Assembly (NCBI GenBank): GCA_003641465.1
Contig: QNAJ01000002.1
Location: forward strand, 1-27,446
Length of the DNA stretch: 27,446 nt
Direction of reading: 5' to 3'
Source: Verrucomicrobiota bacterium
GTDB lineage: Bacteria; Verrucomicrobiota; Kiritimatiellia; B70-G9
Within the stretch, counting starts at the first letter, position 1; every line of letters starts with the position of its first letter. The position numbers were made by a program, and so were the translations under genes. The notes below the pieces were generated by a model that made no database searches, had not been told where the DNA came from, and saw only the letters and a program-made list of their open reading frames with translations. Of this stretch, positions 8,251 to 16,596 are shown in pieces.

Positions 8251-8508
8251 CTATTTCTCCGAATCGGCCGCCCCCAGTGCCTGTGAGAGTTCCCGGAAAG
8301 CTTCCAGCGTGCGCTGAGCCTCCTCCGGATCCAGACGACTTATGGCGTGGCCTACATGTACAATGACGTAGTCGCCGACACGAGCCTCTGGAACCCAGGC
8401 CAGTCCCACCCGGCGGCGGACTCCTTCGAAATCCACCACACCGGTCCGATCCAGGGGGTCGTCACTCTCGTTGATACTGATGATCCTGCCTGGCACTGCG
8501 AGGCACAT
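8251..8508 (-). CDS. hypC: Hydrogenase maturation chaperone HypC
   Basis: This 85-residue chaperone starts MCLAVPGRI; Cys2, exposed after removal of Met1, is the conserved ligand through which HypC binds the Fe(CN)2CO unit and the hydrogenase large subunit. The GDYVIVHVGHAI stretch with His51 is the second conserved motif. The length is normal for the HypC/HybG family. GGGAGGATG lies just upstream of the ATG. It is packed between hypF (six-base gap) and hypD (two-base gap). As the only HypC in view, it presumably serves the group 3b-type enzyme encoded on the opposite strand. Confidence 0.95.
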   Translation of the reverse strand: MCLAVPGRIISINESDDPLDRTGVVDFEGVRRRVGLAWVPEARVGDYVIVHVGHAISRLDPEEAQRTLEAFRELSQALGAADSEK

Positions 8509-8514
8509 AACCGG

Positions 8515-10914
8515 TCATCCTCCCTGCGGTGGCGCTTTTTCGGCATCGCCTCCCGCGGTTTGTGCCGCAGCCACCACCAGCTGTCCGAAGGCTATTCCAC
8601 CGTCATTGGGCGGCACCTCTGAGGGTAGCCAGACGCGGTACCCGTGCTCCCTGAGTAATGCAGGCAACCATTTGAGCAGAATACGATTCTGGAAGCAACC
8701 GCCGGAAAGGACCACATCTGGGAGAGCAGCCTGCCGGGCAGTCTCCAGGACCAGATAGCAGACAGCGGCGTGGAATGCGGTGGCAATAACCGAGCGGGGC
8801 ACGCGTTCGGCCAGATCGGAGAGAATCGCCTGAACCACCGGCTCCCAGTCGGCCGCCAGCCCCTGTGTCCGGGAGTCCGGTTCCAGCCGGAAGTGATAAC
8901 GCTGATCAGGGCAGGACGGCAGCCGTTCGCGGACCGGGACGCAGAATTCCAGCTCCATGGCGGCCTGGCCTTCATAGGTCGTGTATTGCCGCACACCGAT
9001 AAGCGAGGCCACCGCATCGAAAAGCCTTCCCATGCTGGTTGTTTCGGGCGCGTTGATCCGGTTATGGATCATCAGGGTCCACGCAGATTTTTCCTTCTCG
9101 GATACGGCCTCCAGGGTATGAACCGCACCCGATGGCCAGCGGTGCCTGCTGCGCAACGCGGCCAGGAGGCCGAAGGCGCTGCGCCGCGGCTCGTAGGCAG
9201 CGATTTCACCGCCCGGCAAAGGGAAGGGGCGCAGATGAGCGAAGCGGGTGAAGGAATCTGCGGTAGCAATGAGAAACTCTCCACCCCAGATAGTGCCGTC
9301 CGGACCCAGGCCCGCGCCGTCCCAAGCTACTCCCAGCACCGGACCTGCCAGGCGGTGTTCGCCCAGGACTGCGGCGATATGTGCATGGTGATGCTGAACC
9401 GGGACCAGCGGGCGATGGGCACGCTTCGCCGTATCGGTTGAGGCGTAATCCGGATGCAGGTCGCAGGCGATTGCATGCAGGTCGGCATGGTAGATCCTCC
9501 TGAGGTCGTCGAACGCGGACCGGTGGGCTTGCAATGCGGCTTCAGTGGATAGGTCTCCCACATGTTGGGATATGAAGAAGTTTTCACCCTGTACGAGGCC
9601 CACGGTATTCTTGAGATGGGCGCCGGTAGCGGCCAGGGGGCGGGGGACACGAAGGCCAGGGGCCTGAAGAGGAAGCGGGGCGTAGCCCCGGGCGCGGCGC
9701 AGTACTACGATATGATTCTGCACCACGCAGACCACCGAATCGTCCACATGCCGCTGGATAGGACGATCGTGCACCAGGAACAGGTCGGCTATACCATGCA
9801 GCCGGTGCAGGGCCTCACGTTCGTCAATGCAGATCGGTTCTTCGGAGAGGTTCCCGCTGGTGGCTACGATAGGAAACCCCAGCTCATGCAACAGCAGGTG
9901 ATGCAGAGGAGAATATGGCAACATTACCCCCAGCCAGGGGTTTCGCGGGGCCAGTACGCAGTTCTCCGGGTCGGCAAAAAGGCCGCCGTCAATGCGCCGC
10001 TGGAGCAACACGATGGGCGCCTGGGCCGACAGCAGGAGGCTCTTTTCCAGGGGTGAGACCCGGCAGTCCCTGCTTACGGTCTGCAGATCGGGATACATCA
10101 ATGCAAAGGGTTTTTCTGCGCGATGTTTACGGCGGCGCAGTTCGGTGACGGCTTCCGGCTGCCGTGCATCTACGATGAGTTGAAAGCCCCCGATGCCTTT
10201 AAGTGCCAGGATACGTCCTTTACGCACTGCTGAGGCCGCCGCGCGGAGGGCCTCATCGTCACGCGCCAGGATTTTCCCCCGGGCGTCCCATAATTCCAGT
10301 CGTGGTCCACAGCGCGGACAGGCATTGGGCTGGGCGTGAAAGCGGCGATCGGTGGGATCTTCATATTCGGCCCGGCATTGATCGCACATGATGAACTTGC
10401 GCATGGTGGTGTTGGGCCGGTCATACGGCAGTCTGCGGATGATCGAAAAGCGGGGCCCGCAGAAGGTGCAGTTGATGAAGGGGTAGCGGTAGCGCCGGTC
10501 AGCGGGATCGAACAGTTCCTTCAGACAGTCGCTGCAGGTGGCGATATCCGGCAGAACAAGGACACGGGGCCGCGTGTCATCGCGACTTGTGCGGATGGTG
10601 AAGGTGGTCTCGTTTTCGAGGGGACGTTCGCCGACAGTGATGGACTGGAGCCGGCTCAGGGGGGGAGAACGGCTTTCCAGGGAAAGCAGAAAGGTTTCCA
10701 GACTTGCAGGCGGCCCCTGGACTTCGATAGCGACGCCTTCGGGAGTATTCTGAACCCAGCCGGACAGCCCGAGTCCGGTCGCCAGCCGGTAGACGAAAGG
10801 CCGGAAGCCGAGTCCTTGGACCACTCCGCGGACGCAGATATGCCAGCGCTGGAGTCTGATGGGGGCCGTCCGGGTGCGTTCGGTGTTGGTCTTCTCTGTA
10901 GGCTTGCCATTCAT
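8515..10914 (-). CDS. hypF: Carbamoyltransferase HypF
   Basis: HypF transfers carbamoyl from carbamoyl phosphate to HypE, the first step in making the cyanide ligands. The product is about 799 residues from the ATG at 10914, a normal size; an upstream in-frame TTG at 10956 would add 14. Neither has a clear Shine-Dalgarno, so the start is uncertain. Domains in order: acylphosphatase (VRGVVQGLGFRPFVYRLA, near residue 28), two zinc-finger repeats (CSDC...CTFCGPRFS and CDQC...CPRCG), a YrdC-like segment (ILALKGIGGFQLIVDA, RRRKHRAEKPFALM), and a Kae1-like carbamoyltransferase part with QHHHAH, GVAWDGAGLGPDG and LSGGCFQNRIL. It is the first gene of the minus-strand hyp unit and faces rex across a short region with a Rex-operator-like site. 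Confidence 0.95.
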   Translation of the reverse strand: MNGKPTEKTNTERTRTAPIRLQRWHICVRGVVQGLGFRPFVYRLATGLGLSGWVQNTPEGVAIEVQGPPASLETFLLSLESRSPPLSRLQSITVGERPLENETTFTIRTSRDDTRPRVLVLPDIATCSDCLKELFDPADRRYRYPFINCTFCGPRFSIIRRLPYDRPNTTMRKFIMCDQCRAEYEDPTDRRFHAQPNACPRCGPRLELWDARGKILARDDEALRAAASAVRKGRILALKGIGGFQLIVDARQPEAVTELRRRKHRAEKPFALMYPDLQTVSRDCRVSPLEKSLLLSAQAPIVLLQRRIDGGLFADPENCVLAPRNPWLGVMLPYSPLHHLLLHELGFPIVATSGNLSEEPICIDEREALHRLHGIADLFLVHDRPIQRHVDDSVVCVVQNHIVVLRRARGYAPLPLQAPGLRVPRPLAATGAHLKNTVGLVQGENFFISQHVGDLSTEAALQAHRSAFDDLRRIYHADLHAIACDLHPDYASTDTAKRAHRPLVPVQHHHAHIAAVLGEHRLAGPVLGVAWDGAGLGPDGTIWGGEFLIATADSFTRFAHLRPFPLPGGEIAAYEPRRSAFGLLAALRSRHRWPSGAVHTLEAVSEKEKSAWTLMIHNRINAPETTSMGRLFDAVASLIGVRQYTTYEGQAAMELEFCVPVRERLPSCPDQRYHFRLEPDSRTQGLAADWEPVVQAILSDLAERVPRSVIATAFHAAVCYLVLETARQAALPDVVLSGGCFQNRILLKWLPALLREHGYRVWLPSEVPPNDGGIAFGQLVVAAAQTAGGDAEKAPPQGG

Positions 10915-10974
10915 GGGCGGTCTGACCAAGGTTATCCCAGCGGGGCCTGAAATCAAACGCGGAGGCGGTGAAAA

Positions 10975-10992
10975 TCGTTAAGAATTTGACAA
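10975..10992. promoter_or_regulatory. Candidate Rex operator between hypF and rex
   Basis: The sequence TCGTTAAGAATTTGACAA matches 12 of 14 defined positions of the Rex-box form TTGTTAAN4TTAACAA, with mismatches at position 2 and at one base in the right arm. It lies in the short region between divergent hypF and rex and overlaps a TTGACA hexamer on the plus strand. Rex proteins commonly autoregulate and repress fermentation or hydrogenase genes when NAD+ is abundant, releasing DNA when NADH binds. Position and match are seen directly; binding is inference. Confidence 0.7.
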
Positions 10993-11013
10993 TTACTCCG
11001 CAGAGGATATGGT
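10986..11013 (+). promoter_or_regulatory. Candidate sigma-70-type promoter for rex operon
   Basis: A perfect TTGACA (10986-10991) is followed after 16 bases by TATGGT (11008-11013), four of six matches to TATAAT. Transcription would start near 11020. If so, the ATG at 11009 lies inside the promoter and rex would start at the GTG at 11030. The -35 hexamer lies inside the Rex-operator-like site, a classic arrangement for repression. The weak -10 and lack of a Shine-Dalgarno inside the predicted transcript keep this tentative. Confidence 0.4.
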
Positions 11014-11689
11014 AAGGGGCCTGAATCACGTGACGGAGAGATCGGCCAGGGAACTTCCGGGACCGGTCGTGCGGCGGCTGCCGAAGTACCTGACACTGGT
11101 GCAGCACCTGCGCGAAGGCGGTGTGGAATGGGTATCCTCGGCGGATGTGGCGCGGGCGCTGGGTCTGACCGGTTCCACTGTCCGGCAGGATCTCTCCCAT
11201 TTGAAGGTCTCCGGGCTTTCGCGGCGCGGCTATCGGGTGGCGGAGCTGGAGCGGGTGCTGGCGCGGGTTCTGGGAGCCGACCGCACCTGGAAGGTGGTGA
11301 TCGTAGGTGCGGGGAACCTGGGGCAGGCCCTTGCGAAGCATGGAGATCTGCAGCGGCATGGATTCGAGATATGCGGGATCTTTGACGTTGACCGCCGAGT
11401 GATCGGGCGGAAGGTGGGAGCGCTGAAGGTCATGGCCTTTTCGGAGGTAGACGGGGTAGTCAAAGAGCGCGGTGTGCGGCTGGGGATCATCGCGGTGCCC
11501 GCGTGGGCGGCGCAGGAAGTAGCTGACCGGCTGGTGGCGGCGGGGATCAAGGGGGTACTGAATCTGGCCTACGCCAATGTTCTGGTGCGGCCCGGCGTGG
11601 CGGTAGTCAACGCCCGCATTCTGGAAAGCCTGCAGGAGCTGGTCTACATGGTACGGCTGGGCGTGGCTGACAGGGGAGAGAGGCGATGA
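11009..11689 (+). CDS. rex: Redox-sensing transcriptional repressor Rex
   Basis: The product is 226 residues from the ATG at 11009. A GTG at 11030 with AAGGGG ten bases before it is an attractive alternative, because the ATG's own AGAGG is only two bases away. The N-terminal winged helix shows PVVRRLPKYLTLVQHL, then VSSADVARALGLTGSTVRQDLSHL, the Rex recognition helix. The C-terminal Rossmann fold has VVIVGAGNLGQALA for NAD(H) and a FDVDRRVIGRKVG strand, ending in the domain-swapped helix (NARILESLQELVYMVRLG). Rex binds DNA when NAD+ is high and lets go when NADH rises. It heads the hydrogenase operon, overlaps the CBS gene by four bases and has an operator-like site upstream, which points to autoregulation and redox control of the hydrogenase. 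Confidence 0.95.
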   Translation: MVRGLNHVTERSARELPGPVVRRLPKYLTLVQHLREGGVEWVSSADVARALGLTGSTVRQDLSHLKVSGLSRRGYRVAELERVLARVLGADRTWKVVIVGAGNLGQALAKHGDLQRHGFEICGIFDVDRRVIGRKVGALKVMAFSEVDGVVKERGVRLGIIAVPAWAAQEVADRLVAAGIKGVLNLAYANVLVRPGVAVVNARILESLQELVYMVRLGVADRGERR

Positions 11690-12090
11690 TCAAGGTGGTG
11701 AAAGCGCGTGACATCATGACGCGTACCGTGATCACGGCCACCGAGGACATGCCGTTGACCGAAGTGATCAGCCTGCTGTTGCGCTGGCATATCAGCGGGC
11801 TTCCGGTATTAGACGGTGAAGGCCGGGTGATCGGGATCATCAGCGAGCATGACCTGGTGAATCTGGCCATGGACGGCAATGCGGAAGACACAACCGTGGG
11901 TGAAATAATGACCCGGGAGGTCGTCTCGTTTCACCCGGATGATCCGATCGCGGATATCGCGCGGTGCTTCTCGGAGCGGCGGTTGCGGCGGGTGCCGATT
12001 GTGGAGGAAGACGGGGAACTGGTGGGGATCATCAGCCGCCGCGACATCCTGCGGGAGCTGCTGCGCCGTTATGGCGTGGCAGCTGAATAA
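11686..12090 (+). CDS. Stand-alone two-CBS-domain protein
   Basis: The product is 134 residues and consists only of a CBS pair: residues about 8-60 (ARDIMTRTVITATEDMPLTE through GIISEHDLVNL) and 72-128 (VGEIMTREVVSFHPDDPIAD through GIISRRDILREL). CBS pairs (Bateman modules) usually bind adenine nucleotides such as AMP, ATP, NAD or SAM and control a partner protein. Its ATG overlaps the rex stop codon (ATGA), and the hydrogenase beta gene follows 53 bases later, so it is almost certainly co-expressed with both. No output domain is fused, so any effect must be through a partner; Rex or the hydrogenase are the obvious but unproven candidates. Confidence 0.88.
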   Translation: MIKVVKARDIMTRTVITATEDMPLTEVISLLLRWHISGLPVLDGEGRVIGIISEHDLVNLAMDGNAEDTTVGEIMTREVVSFHPDDPIADIARCFSERRLRRVPIVEEDGELVGIISRRDILRELLRRYGVAAE

Positions 12091-12143
12091 TGGCGACCCT
12101 TGCAGGGCGTACGATTCCGGTCATCGGCTAACGGAGAACGGGT

Positions 12144-13190
12144 ATGAGTGTGTACAAGCTGAATATGGAACAGCTGCGCAACTGGGTCGGGCGCCTGATC
12201 GCCGAGCGTCCGGTCTATGGCGTCCGGCAGAAGGATGAGCGCTTTGTTTTCGGGCGCTTGAAAAAGCCGGAGGAACTGCGCCTCGACTATGACGTAACGA
12301 TTCTGCCGCCCAAGAAGTACATCCTGCCCACGCGGGAGAATCTTCTGGCGTACCAGCCGGGAGAGCATTACGAGAGCCTCTGGGCGGATGAGCCTTTCGT
12401 ATTGCTGGGAGTCCACCCCTATGACTTTGTCGCCATCCGCCAGCTTGATCTGCTTTTCGAGCGCGAAAAACCGGATGAGCATTACCTCCGACGTCGCAGA
12501 GCGGCCACGATCATTGTGGCGGACGTCGAACGGGCCTCCGACAATGTCTTTGCCGGCTGCGTGGGAACCGCTGTAGTGAAGGATGCCTTCGATGGACTTC
12601 TTACGCGGGTGGAAGACGGCTATCTGCTGGAAGTACGCGGCGAAAAGGGTGAATGGCTGGCTTCCCTGCTGGAGTCGCCTTCCCCGGCTAACGCGGCGGA
12701 GCTGAGCCGCCGCAACGACGTCTGGGAGAACAATCGCCGCAGGCTTCGCAAACATGAGCTGAAGGTTCCGCCGGAGCAGTTGGGGGATCTGCTGCGGAGG
12801 TCCGTGGACCATCCCCTCTGGGAGGAAAAAGCGCGCTTATGCTATTCGTGCGGGTCCTGCAACCTGGTATGTCCCACCTGTTACTGCTTTGACGTGCGGG
12901 ATGAGAGCGACTGGTCCCTGGATAAGGGGGTGCGGTATCGGGTGTGGGACGGATGTCTGCTGGAAGATTTCGCAATGGTTGCGGGCGGACACAATTTCCG
13001 GCCGACAAGAGCGGCGCGGTACCGTCACCGCTACTACCGCAAGGGGCTCTACGTTCCGGAAATGATCGGGGAACTCGCCTGTGTAGGCTGTGGCAGGTGC
13101 ATCACCGCCTGCACTGCCGGGATCGCCAATCCGGTAGAGGTCTACAATCGGCTTCAGGAGGAACCGCATGAGGACGATGCTGCAGAGTGA
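12144..13190 (+). CDS. hydB: Group 3b [NiFe] hydrogenase beta subunit (4Fe-4S)
   Basis: This 348-residue electron-transfer subunit resembles HydB of the Pyrococcus NADP-linked hydrogenase (sulfhydrogenase). The N-terminal two thirds carry the family's YDVTILPPKKYILPTRENLL and LLGVHPYDFVAIRQLD stretches. Two ferredoxin-type cluster motifs follow: CYSCGSCNLVCPTC starting at residue 233 and CVGCGRCITAC near residue 313, each ligating a [4Fe-4S] cluster; the residue after the second motif is Thr rather than the common Pro. It passes electrons between the hydrogenase dimer and the flavin subunit. The ATG has GGAG upstream. It overlaps the gamma gene by 23 bases, in the standard beta-gamma-delta-alpha order. 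The cytoplasm is the expected location, since no signal peptide is present. Confidence 0.92.
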   Translation: MSVYKLNMEQLRNWVGRLIAERPVYGVRQKDERFVFGRLKKPEELRLDYDVTILPPKKYILPTRENLLAYQPGEHYESLWADEPFVLLGVHPYDFVAIRQLDLLFEREKPDEHYLRRRRAATIIVADVERASDNVFAGCVGTAVVKDAFDGLLTRVEDGYLLEVRGEKGEWLASLLESPSPANAAELSRRNDVWENNRRRLRKHELKVPPEQLGDLLRRSVDHPLWEEKARLCYSCGSCNLVCPTCYCFDVRDESDWSLDKGVRYRVWDGCLLEDFAMVAGGHNFRPTRAARYRHRYYRKGLYVPEMIGELACVGCGRCITACTAGIANPVEVYNRLQEEPHEDDAAE

Positions 13191-14022
13191 GGAGCAGACT
13201 CTGGAGGACATCTACCGGCCCCGGCCAGCTACCGTGGTACGCGTTGAAGATATGACGCGTACCGAAAAGCTGTTCGAGTTGGAGCTGGATTCGGGTGAGC
13301 CGCTGGGACATATGCCGGGACAATTCGTCGAGGTGTCCCTGGCGGGTATCGGCGAAGCGCCGATCTCAATTTCTTCATCGCCGACACGTGGCAGGCGCTT
13401 CGAGCTGGTAGTACGGAGGGTCGGCTCCCTTACCCGAGCGCTGCATCATCTGAAGCCGGGGGACAAGGTGGGCATCCGCGGGCCTTTCGGGACGTGGTTT
13501 CCGGTGGATACGGATCTACGTGGCCGGGATGTGATTTTCATCTGCGGCGGGATCGGGCTGGTCCCGGTTCGATCGGCGATACAGTACGTGGTGGACAATC
13601 GTACCGATTATGGCCACGTGTTCATATTGTTCGGGGCCCGGACGCCCGCAGATCGTCTGTTCACCGATGAATATGAACAATGGTGTTCACCGGGAGAGGT
13701 GACCTTCCTGGAAACCGTGGACAAGCGCGACGCCCGCTGGACCGGTGCAGAGGGGGTGATTACCACACTGATCCCCTGTATCCGCTTCGATCCCGCGCGA
13801 ACGGTGGCGGTGATCTGTGGCCCGCCGGTGATGTACCGCTTTGTGATTGTGGGGCTGAAGGAGCGCGGCATGGCGGAGGAGAACATATTTGTTTCTCTGG
13901 AGCGCCGCATGAAGTGCGGCGTCGGCAAGTGTGGTCACTGCCAGATAAACCACATCTATGTCTGCCAGAAAGGCCCGGTATTCCGGCTGTCGGAGATTAC
14001 CGATCTGGAGGAGGCGCTGTGA
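13168..14022 (+). CDS. hydG: Group 3b [NiFe] hydrogenase gamma subunit (FAD/NAD(P)-binding)
   Basis: This 284-residue diaphorase subunit belongs to the ferredoxin-NADP reductase-like family. A FAD-binding barrel comes first, with APISISSSPTRG for the flavin and GIRGPFGTWFP closing the domain. The NAD(P)-binding domain has FICGGIGLVPVRSAIQYV and the terminal VAVICGPPVMYRFVI. A C-terminal cysteine motif, KCGVGKCGHCQ and a later YVCQKGP, ligates a [2Fe-2S] cluster. It exchanges hydride with NAD(P)H and electrons with the beta subunit. The ATG has AGGAGG six bases upstream and overlaps hydB; its stop overlaps the ATG of the delta gene by one base. Whether NAD or NADP is preferred cannot be read from the sequence by eye. 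Confidence 0.92.
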   Translation: MRTMLQSEEQTLEDIYRPRPATVVRVEDMTRTEKLFELELDSGEPLGHMPGQFVEVSLAGIGEAPISISSSPTRGRRFELVVRRVGSLTRALHHLKPGDKVGIRGPFGTWFPVDTDLRGRDVIFICGGIGLVPVRSAIQYVVDNRTDYGHVFILFGARTPADRLFTDEYEQWCSPGEVTFLETVDKRDARWTGAEGVITTLIPCIRFDPARTVAVICGPPVMYRFVIVGLKERGMAEENIFVSLERRMKCGVGKCGHCQINHIYVCQKGPVFRLSEITDLEEAL

Positions 14023-14771
14023 TGGGAAAGCCGCGGGTCGCCATATTCGATTTCGCCTGCTGCGAAGGTTGCCAGCTGCAGATCGCCAACCTGGACGAGG
14101 ATCTGCTCAACCTGATCGAACTGGTCGAGCCGGTGGAGTGGCGCGAAGCCATGTCCGAGAAGGCCGGTCAGATTGACGTGGCCATTGTGGAAGGATCCAT
14201 AACCCGCGCGGAGGATGAACAGCGGTTGAAGGAAATCCGCCAGAGGGCGGAGATCCTGATGGCGCTGGGCTCCTGCGCCACCCATGGCGGCGTCAACAAG
14301 CTGAGGAACCGGGTTCCGCTGGAAGAGGCACAGCGCATCGTCTACGGCGCAAGCGCCGGCATGCCCCACCTGCAGAGTGGGCAGGTGAAAGCGGTTCACG
14401 AAGTCGTGCCGGTAGACCTGAAGATCTACGGCTGCCCCATTGAGATCACCGAATTCTCACGGATTATCCGCGAGCTGGCCGCCGGGCGGACGCCGTTTGT
14501 TCCCAATTACCCGGTGTGTGTGGAATGCAAGTTGCGCGAGAATGTCTGCCGGTATGAATATAACGAAATCTGCCTCGGTCCGGTGACACGTGCCGGCTGC
14601 AACGCCCGCTGTCCAAGCAACGGCATGTGGTGCTTCGGCTGCCGGGGGCCGGTGGATCATCCCAATATCAATGCGGCGTACGACGTGATGGCAAAATACG
14701 GAAAAACCGTCGAGGATCTGGTGGGCAAGCTGGAACTTTTCTGTTCCGGGGAGGAGCGGATCCGTGGCTGA
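14022..14771 (+). CDS. hydD: Group 3b [NiFe] hydrogenase small (delta) subunit
   Basis: This 249-residue small subunit carries the iron-sulfur relay of the catalytic dimer. The N-terminal motif FDFACCEGCQLQI supplies the proximal cluster with CxxC, joined by LGSCATHGG and YGCPIE further on. A C-terminal set (CVECKLRENVC, AGCNARCPSNGMWCFGC) provides ligands for further clusters. No twin-arginine signal is present, so the enzyme is cytoplasmic, as expected for group 3. The ATG at 14022 shares one base with the gamma stop; a GTG one codon earlier is the alternative. It overlaps the large subunit gene by eight bases. Confidence 0.94.
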   Translation: MGKPRVAIFDFACCEGCQLQIANLDEDLLNLIELVEPVEWREAMSEKAGQIDVAIVEGSITRAEDEQRLKEIRQRAEILMALGSCATHGGVNKLRNRVPLEEAQRIVYGASAGMPHLQSGQVKAVHEVVPVDLKIYGCPIEITEFSRIIRELAAGRTPFVPNYPVCVECKLRENVCRYEYNEICLGPVTRAGCNARCPSNGMWCFGCRGPVDHPNINAAYDVMAKYGKTVEDLVGKLELFCSGEERIRG

Positions 14772-16068
14772 GACCGTCAACATACAGGTTGACCACATCA
14801 CACGCGTGGAAGGGCACGGCAACATTGTTCTGCGGGCCCGGGACGGACACATCGAGAAGCTGGAATGGCAGGTTCCAGAAGCGCCGCGATTTTTCGAAGC
14901 TATGGTGAAGGGGCGCTCCTGGCAAGATATTCAGACGGTGGTATCGCGGATCTGCGGGATCTGTTCGGTGAGCCACAGTCTCGCGGCACTCAAGGCGGTT
15001 GAGGCGGCCTTCGGAATGGAGATTCCACCCCAGATGCAACGCCTGCGTCTGCTTTGCCATTACGGCGAGCAACTGGAAAGTCACAGCCTTCACCTGGGAT
15101 ACCTGGTGGCCCCCGACCTGCTGGGACAGAAATCGGTGCTTCCGCTGATCGAATCACATCCGGATCTGGTACGGGCGGTGATGAAGGCACATTCCACGGG
15201 CAACCGCTGGATGGAGGTTATCGGCGGCCGGATGACGCATCCGGTGCGCCTGAAAGTGGGCGGATTCACCAAGCTGCCGACCGAAGAGGAGCTGGTTTCC
15301 CTGCGGACACTTCTGGAGGAATGTCTGCCGGCGCTGGAAGTGATGGCGGATGCTCTGCATGATCTCGCTGATCGGCTGCCCGATTTCCGTCGGGAGACCG
15401 AGTACGTCGCACTGGTCCGTCCCGGAGAATACACGTTCTACGAGGGACATATCGGCAGCACGGATACAGAAGAAACGGTACCGCCGGCGCAGTTCGAGAA
15501 AGTGGCCAACGAGTATGTCTCCCCGCAATCTACTGCCAAATGGGCGCGCTGGCATCGGGAGTCTTACATGGTGGGAGCCTTGGCCCGCTTCAATCTCAAC
15601 GGAGAATACCTGTTGCCGCGGGCAGCCGCCACTGCCAGCAAGCTCGGGCTGGAGAAAGGAAACTGCAACCCCTATTGGAATAATATTGCCCAGATGGTTG
15701 AATGCGTGCAGGTAGTAGAGGACGGAATCCGCCTGATTGACGCGCTGTTGGAGGAGGGGCTGGACGAGCAGTCCCGGACGGTACCGGTTACTCCGCGTGA
15801 CGGGGAGGGCGCCGCGGCCGTCGAAGCGCCGCGGGGTATTCTGTTTCACCGCTACCGCTTTGACAGCCGGGGTTTCTGCATCGGGGCGAATATGTGCATC
15901 CCCACCAACCAGAATCACGCGAACATTCAGAAGGATTTCGAGAAACTGGTGCCGGAAATCCTGGATCGTGATCAGGAAGAGATACGGCTGATGCTGGAAA
16001 TGCTGGTCAGGGCGTACGATCCGTGTATTTCGTGTTCGACTCATTACCTGGATGTTACCTTCGTGTAA
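14764..16068 (+). CDS. hydA: Group 3b [NiFe] hydrogenase large (alpha) subunit
   Basis: The 434-residue catalytic subunit oxidises H2 or reduces protons at a Ni-Fe(CN)2CO site. The start is GTG with GAGGAG upstream. The N-terminal metal motif is RICGICSVSH at residues 62-71 (Cys64, Cys67); the C-terminal motif is DPCISCSTH at residues 419-427 (Cys421, Cys424, His427). Seven residues follow His427, the tail that the maturation endopeptidase removes after nickel insertion; the protease gene lies 21 bases downstream. Together with the beta, gamma and delta subunits it gives a complete heterotetramer of the Pyrococcus sulfhydrogenase type. Such enzymes recycle NAD(P)H as H2 or the reverse; some also reduce polysulfide. 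The direction in this organism is inference. Confidence 0.96.
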   Translation: MAETVNIQVDHITRVEGHGNIVLRARDGHIEKLEWQVPEAPRFFEAMVKGRSWQDIQTVVSRICGICSVSHSLAALKAVEAAFGMEIPPQMQRLRLLCHYGEQLESHSLHLGYLVAPDLLGQKSVLPLIESHPDLVRAVMKAHSTGNRWMEVIGGRMTHPVRLKVGGFTKLPTEEELVSLRTLLEECLPALEVMADALHDLADRLPDFRRETEYVALVRPGEYTFYEGHIGSTDTEETVPPAQFEKVANEYVSPQSTAKWARWHRESYMVGALARFNLNGEYLLPRAAATASKLGLEKGNCNPYWNNIAQMVECVQVVEDGIRLIDALLEEGLDEQSRTVPVTPRDGEGAAAVEAPRGILFHRYRFDSRGFCIGANMCIPTNQNHANIQKDFEKLVPEILDRDQEEIRLMLEMLVRAYDPCISCSTHYLDVTFV

Positions 16069-16089
16069 CCGGAAGGATTCCGGCAACGT

Positions 16090-16596
16090 ATGACACCAGC
16101 CGATAAGACAGGTGAGGATACCGGGAAACCGGGACGCCCAGTGGTGGTAGGTGTAGGGAATCTGCTCATGGGCGACGAGGGGGTCGGGGTGCGTCTGGCG
16201 CAACTGCTGCAGGGGTATGAGTCGCTGCCGGCAGACGTTTACGAACTGGGTACCGGAGTTTCCGGGCTGATGAGCATTCTGCCGAACCGCAGATTGGCCT
16301 TGATTCTGGACTGCGCGTACATGGGCGAACCTCCGGGCAGCTTGGTATGGTTCACGCCTAAGCAGGTTCGGGATCGTAAAGAACAGTTGCGCTGGTCACT
16401 GCATCACGGCAGCATCCTGGAATCGCTGGAGCTCATTCAGCGGCTGGGATGCGCGCCACGCCGCCTGCTGATCGGGGGGATCCAGCCGTTGAATGTGAAG
16501 CCCGGGCTGGGCCTGTCGCCCCTTCTGGAAAGGAAATTGGAAGAATACGCCCGGCTGGTGGTGGAAAAGCTGGCCAGCGAGGAGGGGAGCAGGTGA
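16090..16596 (+). CDS. Hydrogenase maturation endopeptidase (HybD/HyaD family)
   Basis: This 168-residue protease removes the C-terminal tail of the large subunit once nickel is in place. The fold begins with VVVGVGNLLMGDEGVGVRLA, with Glu30 as one nickel-sensing ligand; LDCAYMG (Asp74) and LHHGS (His105/His106) supply the other expected ligands. The family recognises the nickel-bearing large subunit, here the product of the gene directly upstream. Residues 1-16 are a short charged extension before the core. The stop codon overlaps the GTG of hypB by four bases, so protease and nickel-insertion GTPase are coupled. Confidence 0.92.
   Translation: MTPADKTGEDTGKPGRPVVVGVGNLLMGDEGVGVRLAQLLQGYESLPADVYELGTGVSGLMSILPNRRLALILDCAYMGEPPGSLVWFTPKQVRDRKEQLRWSLHHGSILESLELIQRLGCAPRRLLIGGIQPLNVKPGLGLSPLLERKLEEYARLVVEKLASEEGSR

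Noticed and set aside
15154..16203. Open frame of 349 codons on the minus strand
   Set aside because: It is antisense to the hydrogenase large subunit, whose motifs and start are unambiguous.
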